Positions 8,753 through 18,407 of a stretch of DNA of 64,000 nucleotides are shown here, one piece after another. The first letter of the stretch is position 1. The number at the start of each line of letters is the position of its first letter. The stretch is from Puniceibacterium sp. IMCC21224 (GTDB lineage: Bacteria > Pseudomonadota > Alphaproteobacteria > Rhodobacterales > Rhodobacteraceae). The stretch spans positions 1,612,001-1,676,000 of the forward strand of contig NZ_LDPY01000001.1 in the NCBI RefSeq assembly GCF_001038505.1, read 5' to 3'. The notes beneath the pieces are model-generated. The model worked only from the letters and a program-made list of their open reading frames with translations. It had not been told where the DNA came from and made no database searches. A program made the position numbers and the translations under genes.

Positions 8753-10185
8753 CCCTCTGGACCGCAGCCGAGGCCGTGATGGCCACCAATGGCCAAAGCA
8801 CCCGTGACTGGCAGGCCGACGGCGTGTCGATCGATACCCGGACGCTAAAGCCCGGCGATCTGTTCGTGGCGCTGAAGGCCGCGCGCGACGGCCATGACTT
8901 TGTCGCTCAGGCGCTCGCCGCTGGTGCCGCCGCGGCGCTGGTCGATCATGTGCCCGAGGGGCTGCCCGACAATGCGCCGCTGCTGATCGTGGACGATGTG
9001 CTGACCGGGCTTGAGGCATTGGGCGTGGCTTCGCGGGCGCGGACAGCGGCGCGTGTCGTGGCGATCACCGGGTCGGTCGGCAAGACTTCGACCAAGGAAA
9101 TGCTGCGAAAGGTTCTGTCGGGTCACGGCAAAACCCATGCCGCCGAGGCGAGCTATAACAATCATTGGGGGGTGCCGCTGACGCTGGCGCGCATGCCGCG
9201 AGACACCGAATTTGCCGTGATCGAGATCGGCATGAACCACCCGGGCGAGATCGCGCCGCTTAGCCGCATGGCGCGCCCGCATGTCGCGTTGGTGACGATT
9301 GTGGCACCGGCCCATCTGGCGGCGTTCGAAAGCATTGAGGGCATCGCGCAAGAAAAGGCGTCGATCATCGAGGGGCTCGAACCGGGCGGAACCGCGGTGT
9401 TGAACGCCGATCTTGAGACGACGCCATTGTTGATCGCAGCCGCCAGGGCGCGGGGTGCGCGGGTTGTGACCTTTGGCCAGTCGCGGCGGGCGCATCACCG
9501 CATCACCGATCTGCGGATCGGCGATCAGGCAACCGTGGTGCAGGGCAGGGCATGGCGCACCCCGGTGTTGTACAAGATCAGCGTTCCGGGTCGTCATTTC
9601 GCCGAAAACGCCATGGCGGTGGTTGCAACTGCGGGCGCGTTGAAACTGGATCGCGCCCTTGTCCTCGCCGATCTTGGCCGGTGGGAGCCGGGCGCGGGGC
9701 GTGGTCAGCGCGAAGTCATTACGCTTGACGTGGTTGATACCCACATGACCTTTGAACTGATCGACGACGCCTACAATGCCAACCCGGCCTCAATGGCGGC
9801 GGCGCTTGAGGTGCTGGCAGCCGCTGAGGTGCGCCATGACGTGGGACGGGTCAGCAAGGGGCGGCGCATCGCCTATTTGGGCGACATGAAAGAGCTGGGC
9901 GCGACCGAAGCGGCGCTGCACGCCGCTCTGGCAGAACATCCGGCAATGGCAGAGATCGACGTGGTGCATTGTGTCGGGCCGCTGATGCAGTCGCTTTACG
10001 ACGTGCTGCCCGCCGAAAAGCGCGGGCGCTGGACCAGGGACACCGATGGAATTCTGGTTGGGCTGCGCTCGGATCTGGATGCCGGGGACGTGGTTCTGGT
10101 CAAGGCCAGCCTGAGCATGGGGCTGGGTCGCGTGGTTGACGCGATCCGTAAAATGGGCCAAGGCGCGGCCTCAATCGAGGTATAG
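8749..10185 (+). CDS. murF: UDP-MurNAc-tripeptide:D-alanyl-D-alanine ligase MurF
   Basis: A 478-residue Mur ligase that adds D-Ala-D-Ala to complete the UDP-MurNAc-pentapeptide. The N-terminal domain has the SIDTRTLKPGDLF block and the P-loop TGSVGKTS at residues 107-114. The central domain contains YNNHWGVPLTL and EIGMNHPGEI, and DDAYNANPASM marks the later part. It overlaps murE by 4 bases and is followed 12 bases later by mraY, as is usual in the dcw cluster. Confidence 0.97.
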   Translation: MTLWTAAEAVMATNGQSTRDWQADGVSIDTRTLKPGDLFVALKAARDGHDFVAQALAAGAAAALVDHVPEGLPDNAPLLIVDDVLTGLEALGVASRARTAARVVAITGSVGKTSTKEMLRKVLSGHGKTHAAEASYNNHWGVPLTLARMPRDTEFAVIEIGMNHPGEIAPLSRMARPHVALVTIVAPAHLAAFESIEGIAQEKASIIEGLEPGGTAVLNADLETTPLLIAAARARGARVVTFGQSRRAHHRITDLRIGDQATVVQGRAWRTPVLYKISVPGRHFAENAMAVVATAGALKLDRALVLADLGRWEPGAGRGQREVITLDVVDTHMTFELIDDAYNANPASMAAALEVLAAAEVRHDVGRVSKGRRIAYLGDMKELGATEAALHAALAEHPAMAEIDVVHCVGPLMQSLYDVLPAEKRGRWTRDTDGILVGLRSDLDAGDVVLVKASLSMGLGRVVDAIRKMGQGAASIEV

Positions 10186-10197
10186 GGGACGGGTGAT

Positions 10198-11280
10198 ATG
10201 TTATACTGGCTGACCGAATTGTCGGATGGCGGCGACGTCTTCAACCTCTTTCGCTACATCACGTTTCGCGCCGGTGGCGCGTTTATGACCGCGCTGATCT
10301 TTGGCTTTCTGTTCGGACAGCCGCTGATCAACGTGCTGCGCCGCCGCCAGGGCAAGGGCCAGCCGATCCGCAGTGACGGACCCGAGGGCCATTTTGTCAA
10401 GGCAGGCACGCCGACCATGGGCGGATTGCTGATCGTCGGGGCCTTGCTGACGTCGACATTGCTTTGGGCGCGGCTGGACAATCCCTTTGTCTGGATGGTG
10501 CTGTTTGTCACTATGTCCTTTGCCGCCATTGGCTTTGCCGACGATTACGCCAAGGTGAGCAAGCAGAACTCGGCCGGAGTGTCCGGGCGGGTGCGGCTGC
10601 TGTTGGGGTTCCTGATTGCTGGCGTGGCCAGCTATTGGGCAGCGGTCTATCACCCGGACGAGCTGAGCTTTCAACTGGCATTGCCGGTGTTCAAGGACAC
10701 GCTGGTCAATCTGGGCTACCTGTTTATTCCCTTTGCGATGATCGTGATCGTCGGTGCAGCCAATGCGGTCAACCTGACTGACGGGCTGGACGGGCTGGCG
10801 ATCATGCCGGTGATGATCGCGGCGGGCGCGCTGGGGGTGATTGCCTATGCGGTGGGCCGGGTCGATTTCACCGACTATCTGGACGTGCATTATGTGCCGG
10901 GAACAGGCGAGATTCTGATTTTTACCGCCGGCGTCTTTGGCGGTGGACTTGGGTTCCTGTGGTACAATGCGCCGCCGGCGGCGGTGTTCATGGGCGATAC
11001 CGGATCACTGGCGCTGGGCGGCGCGCTGGGCGCAATCGCGGTCGCCACCAAGCACGAGCTGGTGCTGGGCATTATCGGCGGGCTGTTTGTCGTCGAGGCG
11101 CTGTCGGTGATCATTCAGGTGCTTTATTTCAAGCGCACCGGGAAGCGCGTGTTCCTGATGGCGCCAATCCATCACCACTACGAAAAGAAGGGCTGGGCCG
11201 AGCCGACAATCGTGATCCGGTTTTGGATTATCTCGCTAATCCTCGCAATTATCGGGCTGGCAACACTCAAGGTTCGCTGA
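10198..11280 (+). CDS. mraY: Phospho-MurNAc-pentapeptide transferase MraY
   Basis: A 360-residue polytopic membrane enzyme that makes lipid I by transferring phospho-MurNAc-pentapeptide to undecaprenyl phosphate. The catalytic aspartates are visible in DDYAK (115-119) and [10 protein letters not shown] (192-201). The C-terminal HHHYEKKGW motif and about ten hydrophobic helices are present. The usual downstream genes (murD, ftsW, murG, murC) do not follow here; the next gene is an unrelated LysR regulator. Either the cluster has been split by rearrangement or this lineage has an insertion after mraY. Confidence 0.97.
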   Translation: MLYWLTELSDGGDVFNLFRYITFRAGGAFMTALIFGFLFGQPLINVLRRRQGKGQPIRSDGPEGHFVKAGTPTMGGLLIVGALLTSTLLWARLDNPFVWMVLFVTMSFAAIGFADDYAKVSKQNSAGVSGRVRLLLGFLIAGVASYWAAVYHPDELSFQLALPVFKDTLVNLGYLFIPFAMIVIVGAANAVNLTDGLDGLAIMPVMIAAGALGVIAYAVGRVDFTDYLDVHYVPGTGEILIFTAGVFGGGLGFLWYNAPPAAVFMGDTGSLALGGALGAIAVATKHELVLGIIGGLFVVEALSVIIQVLYFKRTGKRVFLMAPIHHHYEKKGWAEPTIVIRFWIISLILAIIGLATLKVR

Positions 11281-11436
11281 AGTTTCAAAGATATCGTCAG
11301 CCCGTCGCGCATATCTGACGCGCCAGTCGGGTGATCTTGCGAATTCATGATCTTGGCTCGGGTTTGCCGTGTCGCCCGGTTGGGATGCAGGCGTTCATCC
11401 AGACGACTCAGCTCCGCTTGGAGATTGGTGAAATCG

Positions 11437-11464
11437 AGATTTTCACAGATTTTCACAGATTTCC
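11437..11464 (+). repeat. Short tandem repeat, about 2.7 copies of a 10-base unit
   Basis: AGATTTTCAC occurs twice in tandem (11437-11446, 11447-11456), followed by a partial third copy, AGATTTCC. It lies in the 288-base gap between mraY and the LysR gene. Its role is unknown; repeated half-sites for a regulator and replication slippage are both possible. Confidence 0.7.
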
Positions 11465-11509
11465 GCGGCGTCAGACGGACCAATTTGTTCTAAGGCTATT
11501 TGATATATT

Positions 11510-11532
11510 ATACTCGCAATATATGCGAGTAT
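11510..11532. promoter_or_regulatory. Palindromic operator candidate before the LysR gene
   Basis: A perfect inverted repeat, ATACTCGCA-ATATA-TGCGAGTAT (9-bp arms, 5-base centre), ends 36 bases before the LysR start codon. The AT-rich flank TGATATATTATACT could include a -10 element. The position fits autoregulation by the downstream LysR protein, although it could serve another regulator. Confidence 0.6.
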
Positions 11533-11568
11533 CGCGGTCCTGACGATGCAGTTCCAGAGAGAGCCTCG

Positions 11569-12543
11569 ATGACCCGCGCCACTGTTTCCCGTGACCTCAG
11601 TCTCAAATCGCTCGAACTGTTCCAGATCTGCGCCAAGGACGGCTCATTGCAGGCCGCCGCGCGCGAGGCGGGCTTGACCGTCAGCACCGTCTCGCACCAT
11701 TTGCGCAGCCTTGAAGAGCATCTCGGGGTCGAACTCTTCAACCACGCGCGCCGCCCGATGGTGCTGACCCCGAAGGGCCAGGTTTTCTTGCGCAACATTG
11801 ACGATGCGCTGCGGGCGATCCGCAAGGCCCGGGCCGAGGCCTCGGCCGGCAGCGTCGCCGAGGCGAGCTATCTCCGGATCGGCTCGATCGAGGATTTCGA
11901 AAGCGACATCGTCCCCGAACTGGCGGTCTCGCTGTCGGCCAACATGCCGGCCTGCGATTTCATGTATCACACCGGCTCGAGCCATGATCTGATTGAGATG
12001 CTGCGCAACCGCCAGCTCGATCTTGGCATCACAACCGCCCCTTCCGAGCGGATGAGCGATCTGCAAGACCGCCCGCTGCTGCGCGATCCCTTTGTCGCAG
12101 TTCTGCCGCGCCTCTCCGGGCTGTCCCTTTCCGATACCGTCAACGGGGACACCAAACTGCCGTTTCTGCGCTTCACCAGCAATCTAATGATAGCACGGCA
12201 GATCGAGTCGCAGTTGCGACGGATCGGTGCAACGTCGCCGCACCGATTCGAATGCAGCAACAACCAAACGCTGATGGCAATGGTGGCCGCCGGTGCCGGC
12301 TGGACGATCACCACCCCGCTGCTGTTTTCGCGCGCGAAGGAGTTTCATCACCAACTGCGGATGCACCGCTTTCCGGGCAAGGCCTTTGCCCGGACCCTCG
12401 CGCTGGTCACAACGCCCGATTGCTCCAGATCAGTGATTGAACTGGTTGACAGCAAGGTGCGTAGCCTGATCCTCCGTCATGCCATCACCCCGCTGCAACA
12501 CAGCGATCCGTGGCTGGCTGACAGTTTCAGGTTGCTCGAGTGA
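11569..12543 (+). CDS. LysR-family transcriptional regulator
   Basis: A 324-residue LysR-type regulator. The N-terminal winged helix-turn-helix covers about residues 7-66 (SLKSLELFQICAKDGSLQAA, TVSTVSHHLRSLEEHLGVELF), followed by a linker helix and a periplasmic-binding-protein-like effector domain. The start at 11569 is preferred over an upstream in-frame codon at 11500, because the extra residues run through the palindrome and lack family features. The next gene on the same strand is an FAD/GcvT oxidoreductase about 590 bases away, a plausible target. The effector is unknown; an N-methylated amine would fit that neighbour. Confidence 0.9.
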   Translation: MTRATVSRDLSLKSLELFQICAKDGSLQAAAREAGLTVSTVSHHLRSLEEHLGVELFNHARRPMVLTPKGQVFLRNIDDALRAIRKARAEASAGSVAEASYLRIGSIEDFESDIVPELAVSLSANMPACDFMYHTGSSHDLIEMLRNRQLDLGITTAPSERMSDLQDRPLLRDPFVAVLPRLSGLSLSDTVNGDTKLPFLRFTSNLMIARQIESQLRRIGATSPHRFECSNNQTLMAMVAAGAGWTITTPLLFSRAKEFHHQLRMHRFPGKAFARTLALVTTPDCSRSVIELVDSKVRSLILRHAITPLQHSDPWLADSFRLLE

Positions 12544-12558
12544 TCGGCAGTGTGGGTC

Positions 12559-12720
12559 TCAGAGAACGGTGAATTGCGCGCGAAACTCGCGATCCAGCGC
12601 TTCCGACAGGTCGGCGGGCCGGCCATCTCGCGGCACCTTGCCCTTGCCCATGCCCAGATATCCTCCGCACGCTTCTTCGCCGTGAATGTGTGGTTCGCTG
12701 CCAAGGAAATGGCCCTCGCA
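12559..12720 (-). pseudogene. Decayed gene fragment, possibly isopenicillin-N-synthase-like oxygenase
   Basis: The minus strand encodes GYLGMGKGKVPRDGRPADL followed by SEALDREF, which resembles the N-terminal region of isopenicillin N synthase-like 2OG-Fe(II) oxygenases, where a GYLG motif precedes a DLKEAF motif. The frame then stops, and no plausible upstream or downstream coding sequence continues. The remainder of the 12544-13132 gap shows nothing coding. The assignment is tentative; the fragment could be a chance open frame in GC-rich DNA. Confidence 0.25.
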
Positions 12721-12896
12721 AGGAGCGGGGCTTCGTGCCGCGCCATGCGCGTTTTCCGTCCGCTGCGGCTGTTGCTCGTTCCGGCCATGATGATTCCGGC
12801 TGCGATGCATACGAACCAGACGCGTTCTTGCCTGCGTTAGGTGTTCAGCCCCGGCATCTGGTGGATCGGGTTGCGTGGCTCTCGGGTTCGGAACGT

Positions 12897-12915
12897 GTAA
12901 ATTTTCGAATTTTAC
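12897..12915. promoter_or_regulatory. AT-rich palindrome upstream of the demethylase-like gene
   Basis: GTAAATTTTCGAATTTTAC is a near-perfect 19-base palindrome in an otherwise unremarkable gap, about 220 bases before the oxidoreductase start. It is flanked on both sides by ACGT-like ends. It may be an operator for the neighbouring LysR protein; it does not resemble the 11510 palindrome. Confidence 0.4.
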
Positions 12916-13132
12916 GTCAGCGGGGCAGAATTTCTAAAACCAAAGAACGAAATAGGTTTTCTGGTGCGAGATCCCAGTCTTGCCCGATCAAGGTTTCAAG
13001 TTGAACCGGTTAGGTTCCAATTTTGACCGAACGCCACACATACTTAGATAATTTGACACCTACAGGATTCCCGTTTGCGGGTTTGCGGGCTTGTGCGCCT
13101 ACTCTTGGCAACACGCATTCGGAGGCTTGCAC

Positions 13133-15568
13133 ATGAAATCTCGGACCAAGGTGGTTGTTGTCGGCGGCGGCATCGCTGGTTGCTCGACGCTGTATCATCT
13201 CACACAGGAAGGCTGGAGCGATGTGGTTCTGGTCGAGCGGAACGAGTTGACCTCGGGCACGACATGGCACTCGGCCGCGCAGGTGACGAATTTCGGCGGC
13301 AACCAGACCATGGTCGGGCTAAAGACCCATTCGATCAACCTGTACAAGACGCTGTCCGAAGACCCGGAATATCCGATCAACTATCATCATGCCGACGGCG
13401 GCATCCGGCTGGCCAACACGCCAGAGCAGATGATGGGCTATCGCCACTTTTCCTCGATGGCTCGCGGCATGGGGGTCGATCTTGAAGTCATCGACGCGGA
13501 GGAATGCGCCCGCCGTCACCCGCTGATCTCGACCACCAACCTGCTCGGCGGGCTTTGGGATCCGCTGGACGGCGACATCGACCCGGCGCAGCTGTGTCAG
13601 GCGCTGGCCTATCATGCCCGCAAGGCCGGGGCCGAGGTGTACCGCGAAACCCCTGTCACCGCGTTGACCCAGCGCAAGGACGACACCTGGACCGTGCACA
13701 CCGAAAAGGGCGACATCGATTGCGACATCGTGGTCAACGCCTGCGGCTACCGCGTGAACGAGGTCGGCGCGATGATGGGTGTGCATCACCCCGTCGCCTC
13801 GATGGAACACCAGTATTTCCTGACCGAAGACATCCCCGCCATCGCTGAGGCGGGCCACCGCATGCCGCTGCTGCGTTGCCCGATTTCGGATTACTACAGC
13901 CGACAAGAGAAGAATGGGCTGCTTGTCGGCTTCTACGAACAGGACTGCAAGACATGGGGCATGGACGGAATCGACCCGAACTTTGTCAACGCGCTCTGCC
14001 CCGACGATCTGGATCGTGTCATGGACGTGATGGAAGGCGCCTTTGAGCGGATGCCCGCCTTGGCCGAAACCGGCATCCGCTCCATCGTCAACGGCCCGAT
14101 CACCTATACCATCGACGGCGCGCCGCTGGTCGGCCCGATCCCGGGCAAGCGCAACGCCTTCTGCATCATCGGTCTGCGCGCCGGTCTGGGCGAAGGCGGC
14201 GGCCATGGCTGGCTGCTGGCGCAACAGATCGTGCACGGCGAAGCCTGCTATGACACCTGGGTCATCGACCCGCGCCGTTTTACCGGCCACACCAACGTCG
14301 AACTGACGGCGCTGAAGGCCATCGAAGATTACCAGAACGAATTCCGCTTTCATTTCCCGCACGAACATCGCCCGGCTGGCCGTCCCGCGAAAACCACGCC
14401 GCTGACTCCGATACTGGCCGCTGAAGGCGCCGAGTTCACTGTCGTCAACGGTTGGGAGCGGGTGGATTACATCAAGCCCACACCCGGCTTTCACCCGACG
14501 CTGACCTTCAACTTCGATGAGGCGTTCGATGTGGTCGCGGCCGAGGTGAAAAACGTGCAGGAAAACGTCGGCCTCTGCGAGGTCAACGGCTTCAATCGGT
14601 TCGAGATCACCGGCGCGGATCGCCACGCTTTCCTCGACCGGATGTTTTGTGGCGCGGTGACCAAACGCGATGGCCGAGTCGGGCTGGGCTACCTTCTGAA
14701 TCATCACGGCATGATCAAGGGCGAAGCCACCGTGGCCAACCTACCGGCCTCTGACCGCGGCCCGGCGCGGGCCTGGTACGGTTCGGCAGCGGCCAGCGAA
14801 TATCACGACATGGACTGGCTCCAGATGCACTTGCGGGCCGACGAGGACGTTCACATCCGCAGCCTGACCAACGACCAGACCATCCTCGTTCTGGCCGGTC
14901 CGAAAGCGCGCGACGTGCTGTCGGCTTGCGCCCGGGGCGACTGGTTGAAAGCGGCATTTCCGTGGCTCAGTGTGCGCGAATGTTTCATCGGATTCGCCCC
15001 AGCCACGGTTCTCGGCGTCAGCTTCTCGGGCGAGTTGGCTTACGAAATCCACGTGCCGAATGCATCGCTCTACGCCGCCTACCTCGCGCTGCGCAAAGCG
15101 GGCGAGACGCACGGGCTGAAATTGTTCGGCGCCCGAGCCGTTGACTCGATGCGGATGGAGAAGGGCTTCTTGCACTGGAAGGCTGATCTGATCACGGAAT
15201 TCGATCCATACGAGACGGCACTCGACCGGTTCGTAAAACCCGAGAAGGGTGATTTTATTGGCAAGGCCGCGCTGCTCAGACGCATCGAGGAGGGACCGCG
15301 CAAGAAGCTGGTCACGCTGACGGTCGATGCCACCCATGCGCCTGCTCATGGTGGTGCCTCGCTGATGCGGGAAGGCAAAGTCGTGGGCACGATTACCTCT
15401 GGCGACTGGGGGCATCGGGTGGGGATGAACCTCGCCTATGGTTTCGTTGATCCCGATCTGGCGGCGCCTGGCACGCGGGTCGACCTCGATCATTATGGCG
15501 ACATGGTGGCTGCCGAGGTGATCGAGGCGTCGCCTTACGACCCCGATTACAGCCGGATGCAAGCATGA
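13133..15568 (+). CDS. FAD-dependent dimethylglycine/sarcosine dehydrogenase-type oxidoreductase with GcvT domain
   Basis: An 811-residue two-part enzyme of the dimethylglycine/sarcosine dehydrogenase family. It oxidatively removes N-methyl groups and passes the C1 unit to tetrahydrofolate. An N-terminal FAD-binding Rossmann motif VVVVGGGIAGCSTLYHL (about residues 7-23) opens the DAO domain. TSGTTWHSAAQVTNFG (about 40-55) is typical of this group, in which a His near this position carries covalent FAD in several members. An FAO_M-like middle domain follows, then a GcvT aminomethyltransferase domain (about 430-800). I chose the ATG at 13133, preceded by GGAGG, over an upstream in-frame codon. 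The exact substrate cannot be read from sequence. Confidence 0.88.
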   Translation: MKSRTKVVVVGGGIAGCSTLYHLTQEGWSDVVLVERNELTSGTTWHSAAQVTNFGGNQTMVGLKTHSINLYKTLSEDPEYPINYHHADGGIRLANTPEQMMGYRHFSSMARGMGVDLEVIDAEECARRHPLISTTNLLGGLWDPLDGDIDPAQLCQALAYHARKAGAEVYRETPVTALTQRKDDTWTVHTEKGDIDCDIVVNACGYRVNEVGAMMGVHHPVASMEHQYFLTEDIPAIAEAGHRMPLLRCPISDYYSRQEKNGLLVGFYEQDCKTWGMDGIDPNFVNALCPDDLDRVMDVMEGAFERMPALAETGIRSIVNGPITYTIDGAPLVGPIPGKRNAFCIIGLRAGLGEGGGHGWLLAQQIVHGEACYDTWVIDPRRFTGHTNVELTALKAIEDYQNEFRFHFPHEHRPAGRPAKTTPLTPILAAEGAEFTVVNGWERVDYIKPTPGFHPTLTFNFDEAFDVVAAEVKNVQENVGLCEVNGFNRFEITGADRHAFLDRMFCGAVTKRDGRVGLGYLLNHHGMIKGEATVANLPASDRGPARAWYGSAAASEYHDMDWLQMHLRADEDVHIRSLTNDQTILVLAGPKARDVLSACARGDWLKAAFPWLSVRECFIGFAPATVLGVSFSGELAYEIHVPNASLYAAYLALRKAGETHGLKLFGARAVDSMRMEKGFLHWKADLITEFDPYETALDRFVKPEKGDFIGKAALLRRIEEGPRKKLVTLTVDATHAPAHGGASLMREGKVVGTITSGDWGHRVGMNLAYGFVDPDLAAPGTRVDLDHYGDMVAAEVIEASPYDPDYSRMQA

Positions 15569-15616
15569 TTGACTTGTCCGGCCCGCACGCCGCACGGGCT
15601 GGCATCAGGACCACGC

Positions 15617-15893
15617 CCTAACAATCAATACCGAATACGGATTGAAGAAGTCTTTGGTCGGGCCAAAACCGTCGGCGGCAGAGCGCAAACCGGCGATCGC
15701 GGCGTTGAACAGGTCCGATTCCGGGTCATTCTGGCGACCGCCGTCAACATCCCGTCCCAACGGCGCATTGTCGAGAGCAAGAGGCGGACGGCGACTGCCC
15801 GGAGGCCGAAAATCCCGCACCATGTTGAGACAGGAAGGGCGTATACCCCAGCGCAAGAATACCATCCCGACGTGTCGACTGTTTCAGCGGCCT
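15617..15893 (+). mobile_element. Remnant of an IS5-type transposase (3' end)
   Basis: The frame reads RIRIEEVFGRAKTVGGRAQT, then DRGVEQVRF and ILATAVNI, matching the C-terminal block of IS5-family transposases (typically R.EE.FGW.KTV....T..RG, then a Leu/Ala-rich helix and YNL). Only this tail remains. No DDE core lies upstream, because the oxidoreductase gene ends at 15568, and the tail has itself drifted. The segment ends in GACTGTTTCAGCGGCCTG (about 15878-15895), which looks like an IS5-type terminal inverted repeat. No partner end was found. It marks an old insertion or recombination scar beside the ribosomal genes. Confidence 0.6.
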
Positions 15894-16004
15894 GATATAG
15901 CTGACCTGAGTTGTGTATCGCGCTTCCGAAGTCGTTCTGCTGCGGATCTTGGCTGGCCCCACTTGACCCTTACCCCATCCTCCCCTAAACGACCCCATCG
16001 GCGC

Positions 16005-16036
16005 AGCCCCGGATTCGTCCGGGGCTTGCCTTTTTT
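16005..16036 (+). terminator. Intrinsic terminator with UUCG loop, upstream of rplB
   Basis: AGCCCCGGA-TTCG-TCCGGGGCT (16005-16026), followed by TTGCC and TTTTTT. This is a strong rho-independent terminator on the plus strand. It may end the oxidoreductase transcript from 15568. It may instead be left over from ribosomal genes that once preceded rplB. It implies that rplB-rplP has its own promoter between 16040 and 16170, where TATACT at 16093-16098 is a possible -10. Confidence 0.88.
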
Positions 16037-16173
16037 GTTCGGCGCGGGTTTGCCCGCACTTCAGGACAGCGAAAATCGGGCACCTTCGGGGGCCTATACT
16101 CAGGCCACCTTCGGGGGGCTTTAACATAGGCGGGGGCCTGTTCCCTGCCGTCTGCTAACGGAAGACAGAAAGC

Positions 16174-17016
16174 ATGGCACTCAAGTCGTATAAGCCGACG
16201 ACGCCGGGCCAGCGCGGGCTGGTGCTGATCGACCGTTCGGAACTGTGGAAAGGACGCCCCGTCAAATCTCTTACTGAGGGTTTGACGAAATCGGGTGGCC
16301 GGAACAATACCGGACGAATCACATCGCGCCGTCGCGGTGGTGGGGCGAAACGCCTCTACCGGATCGTTGATTTCAAACGCAACAAATTAGATGTGACCGC
16401 GACCGTCGCGCGCATCGAGTATGACCCCAACCGGACCGCGTTCATCGCGCTGGTGCAGTATGACGATGGCGAGCAGGCCTATATCCTAGCGCCGCAGCGT
16501 CTGGCTATCGGCGACCGTATCGTCGCGGGTTCCAAGGTCGACATCAAGCCGGGCAACGCGATGCCGTTCTCGGGCATGCCTATCGGTACGATCATCCACA
16601 ACATCGAACTGAAGCCCGGTAAGGGCGGACAGATTGCCCGCGCTGCGGGCACCTATGCCCAGTTCGTCGGTCGGGATGGCGGTTACGCCCAGATCCGCCT
16701 GTCGTCGGGTGAACTGCGTCTCGTGCGTCAGGAATGCATGGCCTCTGTCGGTGCCGTGTCGAACCCCGACAACTCGAACCAGAACTTCGGCAAGGCCGGC
16801 CGGATGCGCCATTATGGCAAACGTCCGTCTGTTCGTGGTGTCGTGATGAACCCGATCGACCACCCGCATGGTGGTGGTGAAGGTCGGACCTCGGGTGGTC
16901 GCCACCCGGTGACCCCATGGGGCAAGCCGACCAAGGGTGCCAAGACCCGTAATACCAACAAGGCCTCGCAAAAGCTGATCATCCGCTCGCGCCACGCCAA
17001 GAAGAAAGGGCGCTAA
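16174..17016 (+). CDS. rplB: 50S ribosomal protein L2
   Basis: A 280-residue ribosomal protein, full length, beginning [15 protein letters not shown]. The C-terminal [20 protein letters not shown] region needed for peptidyl-transferase function is intact. It is first in a five-gene run (rplB-rpsS-rplV-rpsC-rplP) of the S10 operon. The rpsJ-rplC-rplD-rplW part that normally precedes it is absent; a terminator and a transposase remnant lie upstream instead. Confidence 0.98.
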   Translation: MALKSYKPTTPGQRGLVLIDRSELWKGRPVKSLTEGLTKSGGRNNTGRITSRRRGGGAKRLYRIVDFKRNKLDVTATVARIEYDPNRTAFIALVQYDDGEQAYILAPQRLAIGDRIVAGSKVDIKPGNAMPFSGMPIGTIIHNIELKPGKGGQIARAAGTYAQFVGRDGGYAQIRLSSGELRLVRQECMASVGAVSNPDNSNQNFGKAGRMRHYGKRPSVRGVVMNPIDHPHGGGEGRTSGGRHPVTPWGKPTKGAKTRNTNKASQKLIIRSRHAKKKGR

Positions 17017-17019
17017 GAT

Positions 17020-17298
17020 ATGTCTCGCTCTGTTTGGAAAGGTCCCTTCGTTGATGCCTACGTGCTCAAGAAGGCCGAAGCGTCCCGCGAAAGCGGTCGC
17101 AGCGAAGTTATCAAGATCTGGTCGCGCCGCTCGACGATCCTGCCCCAGTTTGTGGGTCTGACGTTTGGTGTCTACAACGGCCGGAAACATATTCCTGTCA
17201 ACGTCTCTGAGGACATGATTGGTCAGAAGTTTGGTGAATATTCGCCGACACGGACCTACACCGGTCATGCGGCAGACAAAAAAGCGAAGCGGAAGTAA
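17020..17298 (+). CDS. rpsS: 30S ribosomal protein S19
   Basis: A 92-residue protein beginning [20 protein letters not shown], with the family block [20 protein letters not shown]. It binds 16S rRNA in the small-subunit head with S13. It starts 3 bases after the rplB stop and ends 3 bases before rplV. Length and sequence are standard. Confidence 0.98.
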   Translation: MSRSVWKGPFVDAYVLKKAEASRESGRSEVIKIWSRRSTILPQFVGLTFGVYNGRKHIPVNVSEDMIGQKFGEYSPTRTYTGHAADKKAKRK

Positions 17299-17301
17299 GC
17301 C

Positions 17302-17682
17302 ATGAGCAAGGATAAAAATCCCCGCCGCGTGGCAGACAACGAAGCAATGGCAAAACTGCGCATGCTTCGCACCAGCCCGCAGAAACTGAACCTGGTTGCC
17401 GCGATGATCCGTGGCAAAAAAGTTGGCAAGGCCCTGACGGACCTAACCTTCTCGAAAAAGCGGATCTCGGACGATGTGAAGAAATGCCTTCAGTCGGCCA
17501 TCGCCAACGCCGAGAACAACCATAATCTGGACGTGGACGAACTGATCGTTGCCGAAGCCTATGTCGGTAAGAACCTGACGCTCAAGCGCGGTCGCCCGCG
17601 CGCACGTGGTCGGTTTGGCAAGATCGTGAAGCCGTTCTCGGAACTCACCATCCTGGTGCGTCAGATCGAGGAGCAAGCCTAA
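17302..17682 (+). CDS. rplV: 50S ribosomal protein L22
   Basis: A 126-residue ribosomal protein lining the exit tunnel. The conserved blocks [35 protein letters not shown] and [11 protein letters not shown] are present. The stop codon overlaps the ATG of rpsC by one base. The order within the S10 operon is standard. Confidence 0.98.
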   Translation: MSKDKNPRRVADNEAMAKLRMLRTSPQKLNLVAAMIRGKKVGKALTDLTFSKKRISDDVKKCLQSAIANAENNHNLDVDELIVAEAYVGKNLTLKRGRPRARGRFGKIVKPFSELTILVRQIEEQA

Positions 17683-18404
17683 TGGGTAACAAGACCAATC
17701 CGATCGGGATGCGCCTGCAGGTCAACCGGACCTGGGACAGCCGCTGGTACGCCGACACCAAGGATTATGGCAAGCTTCTGCTCGAAGATCTGGCCATCCG
17801 TGCCTTCATCCATGAAGAGTGCAAGCAGGCCGGCGTCAGCCGCGTGATCATCGAACGTCCGCACAAAAAGTGCCGCGTAACGGTGCACACTGCACGTCCG
17901 GGCGTCATCATTGGCAAGAAAGGCGCGGACATTGAGACGCTGCGCAAAAAGCTTGCTGCGATGACCAAGTCCGAGCTGCACCTCAACATCGTTGAGGTTC
18001 GCAAGCCCGAGCTTGACGCACGTCTTGTTGGCGAGAGCATCTCGCAGCAGCTCGAACGCCGGGTGTCTTTCCGTCGCGCCATGAAGCGCGCCGTTCAGAA
18101 CGCCATGCGCATGGGTGCTCAGGGTATCCGGGTGAACGTTGCTGGTCGTCTCGGCGGTGCCGAGATCGCGCGTACCGAATGGTACCGCGAAGGTCGCGTT
18201 CCGCTGCACACGCTGCGTGCCGACATCGATCACGCGCATGTCGAGGCCACAACGGCCTACGGCATCATCGGGATCAAGGTCTGGATCTTCAAAGGCGAGA
18301 TCATGGAGCACGACCCCCAGGCACGTGACCGCAAGGCACAAGAACTCCAGGACGGCCCGGCACCTCGCGGTGCAGGCGGTGGCCGTCGCGATGATCGGAG
18401 ATAA
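17682..18404 (+). CDS. rpsC: 30S ribosomal protein S3
   Basis: A 240-residue protein beginning [20 protein letters not shown]. It has the KH RNA-binding motif ([16 protein letters not shown]) at about residues 71-86 and the C-terminal S3 domain ([20 protein letters not shown]). It sits at the mRNA entry channel and contributes to helicase activity. It ends in a charged, Gly/Arg-rich tail and is followed 3 bases later by rplP. Confidence 0.98.
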   Translation: MGNKTNPIGMRLQVNRTWDSRWYADTKDYGKLLLEDLAIRAFIHEECKQAGVSRVIIERPHKKCRVTVHTARPGVIIGKKGADIETLRKKLAAMTKSELHLNIVEVRKPELDARLVGESISQQLERRVSFRRAMKRAVQNAMRMGAQGIRVNVAGRLGGAEIARTEWYREGRVPLHTLRADIDHAHVEATTAYGIIGIKVWIFKGEIMEHDPQARDRKAQELQDGPAPRGAGGGRRDDRR

Positions 18405-18407
18405 GTC

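Noticed and set aside
13319..14707. A 462-codon open frame on the minus strand, antisense to the demethylase-like gene
   Set aside because: It is a mirror frame of a well-supported gene in GC-rich DNA, with His/Asp/Arg-rich composition and no recognisable domain.
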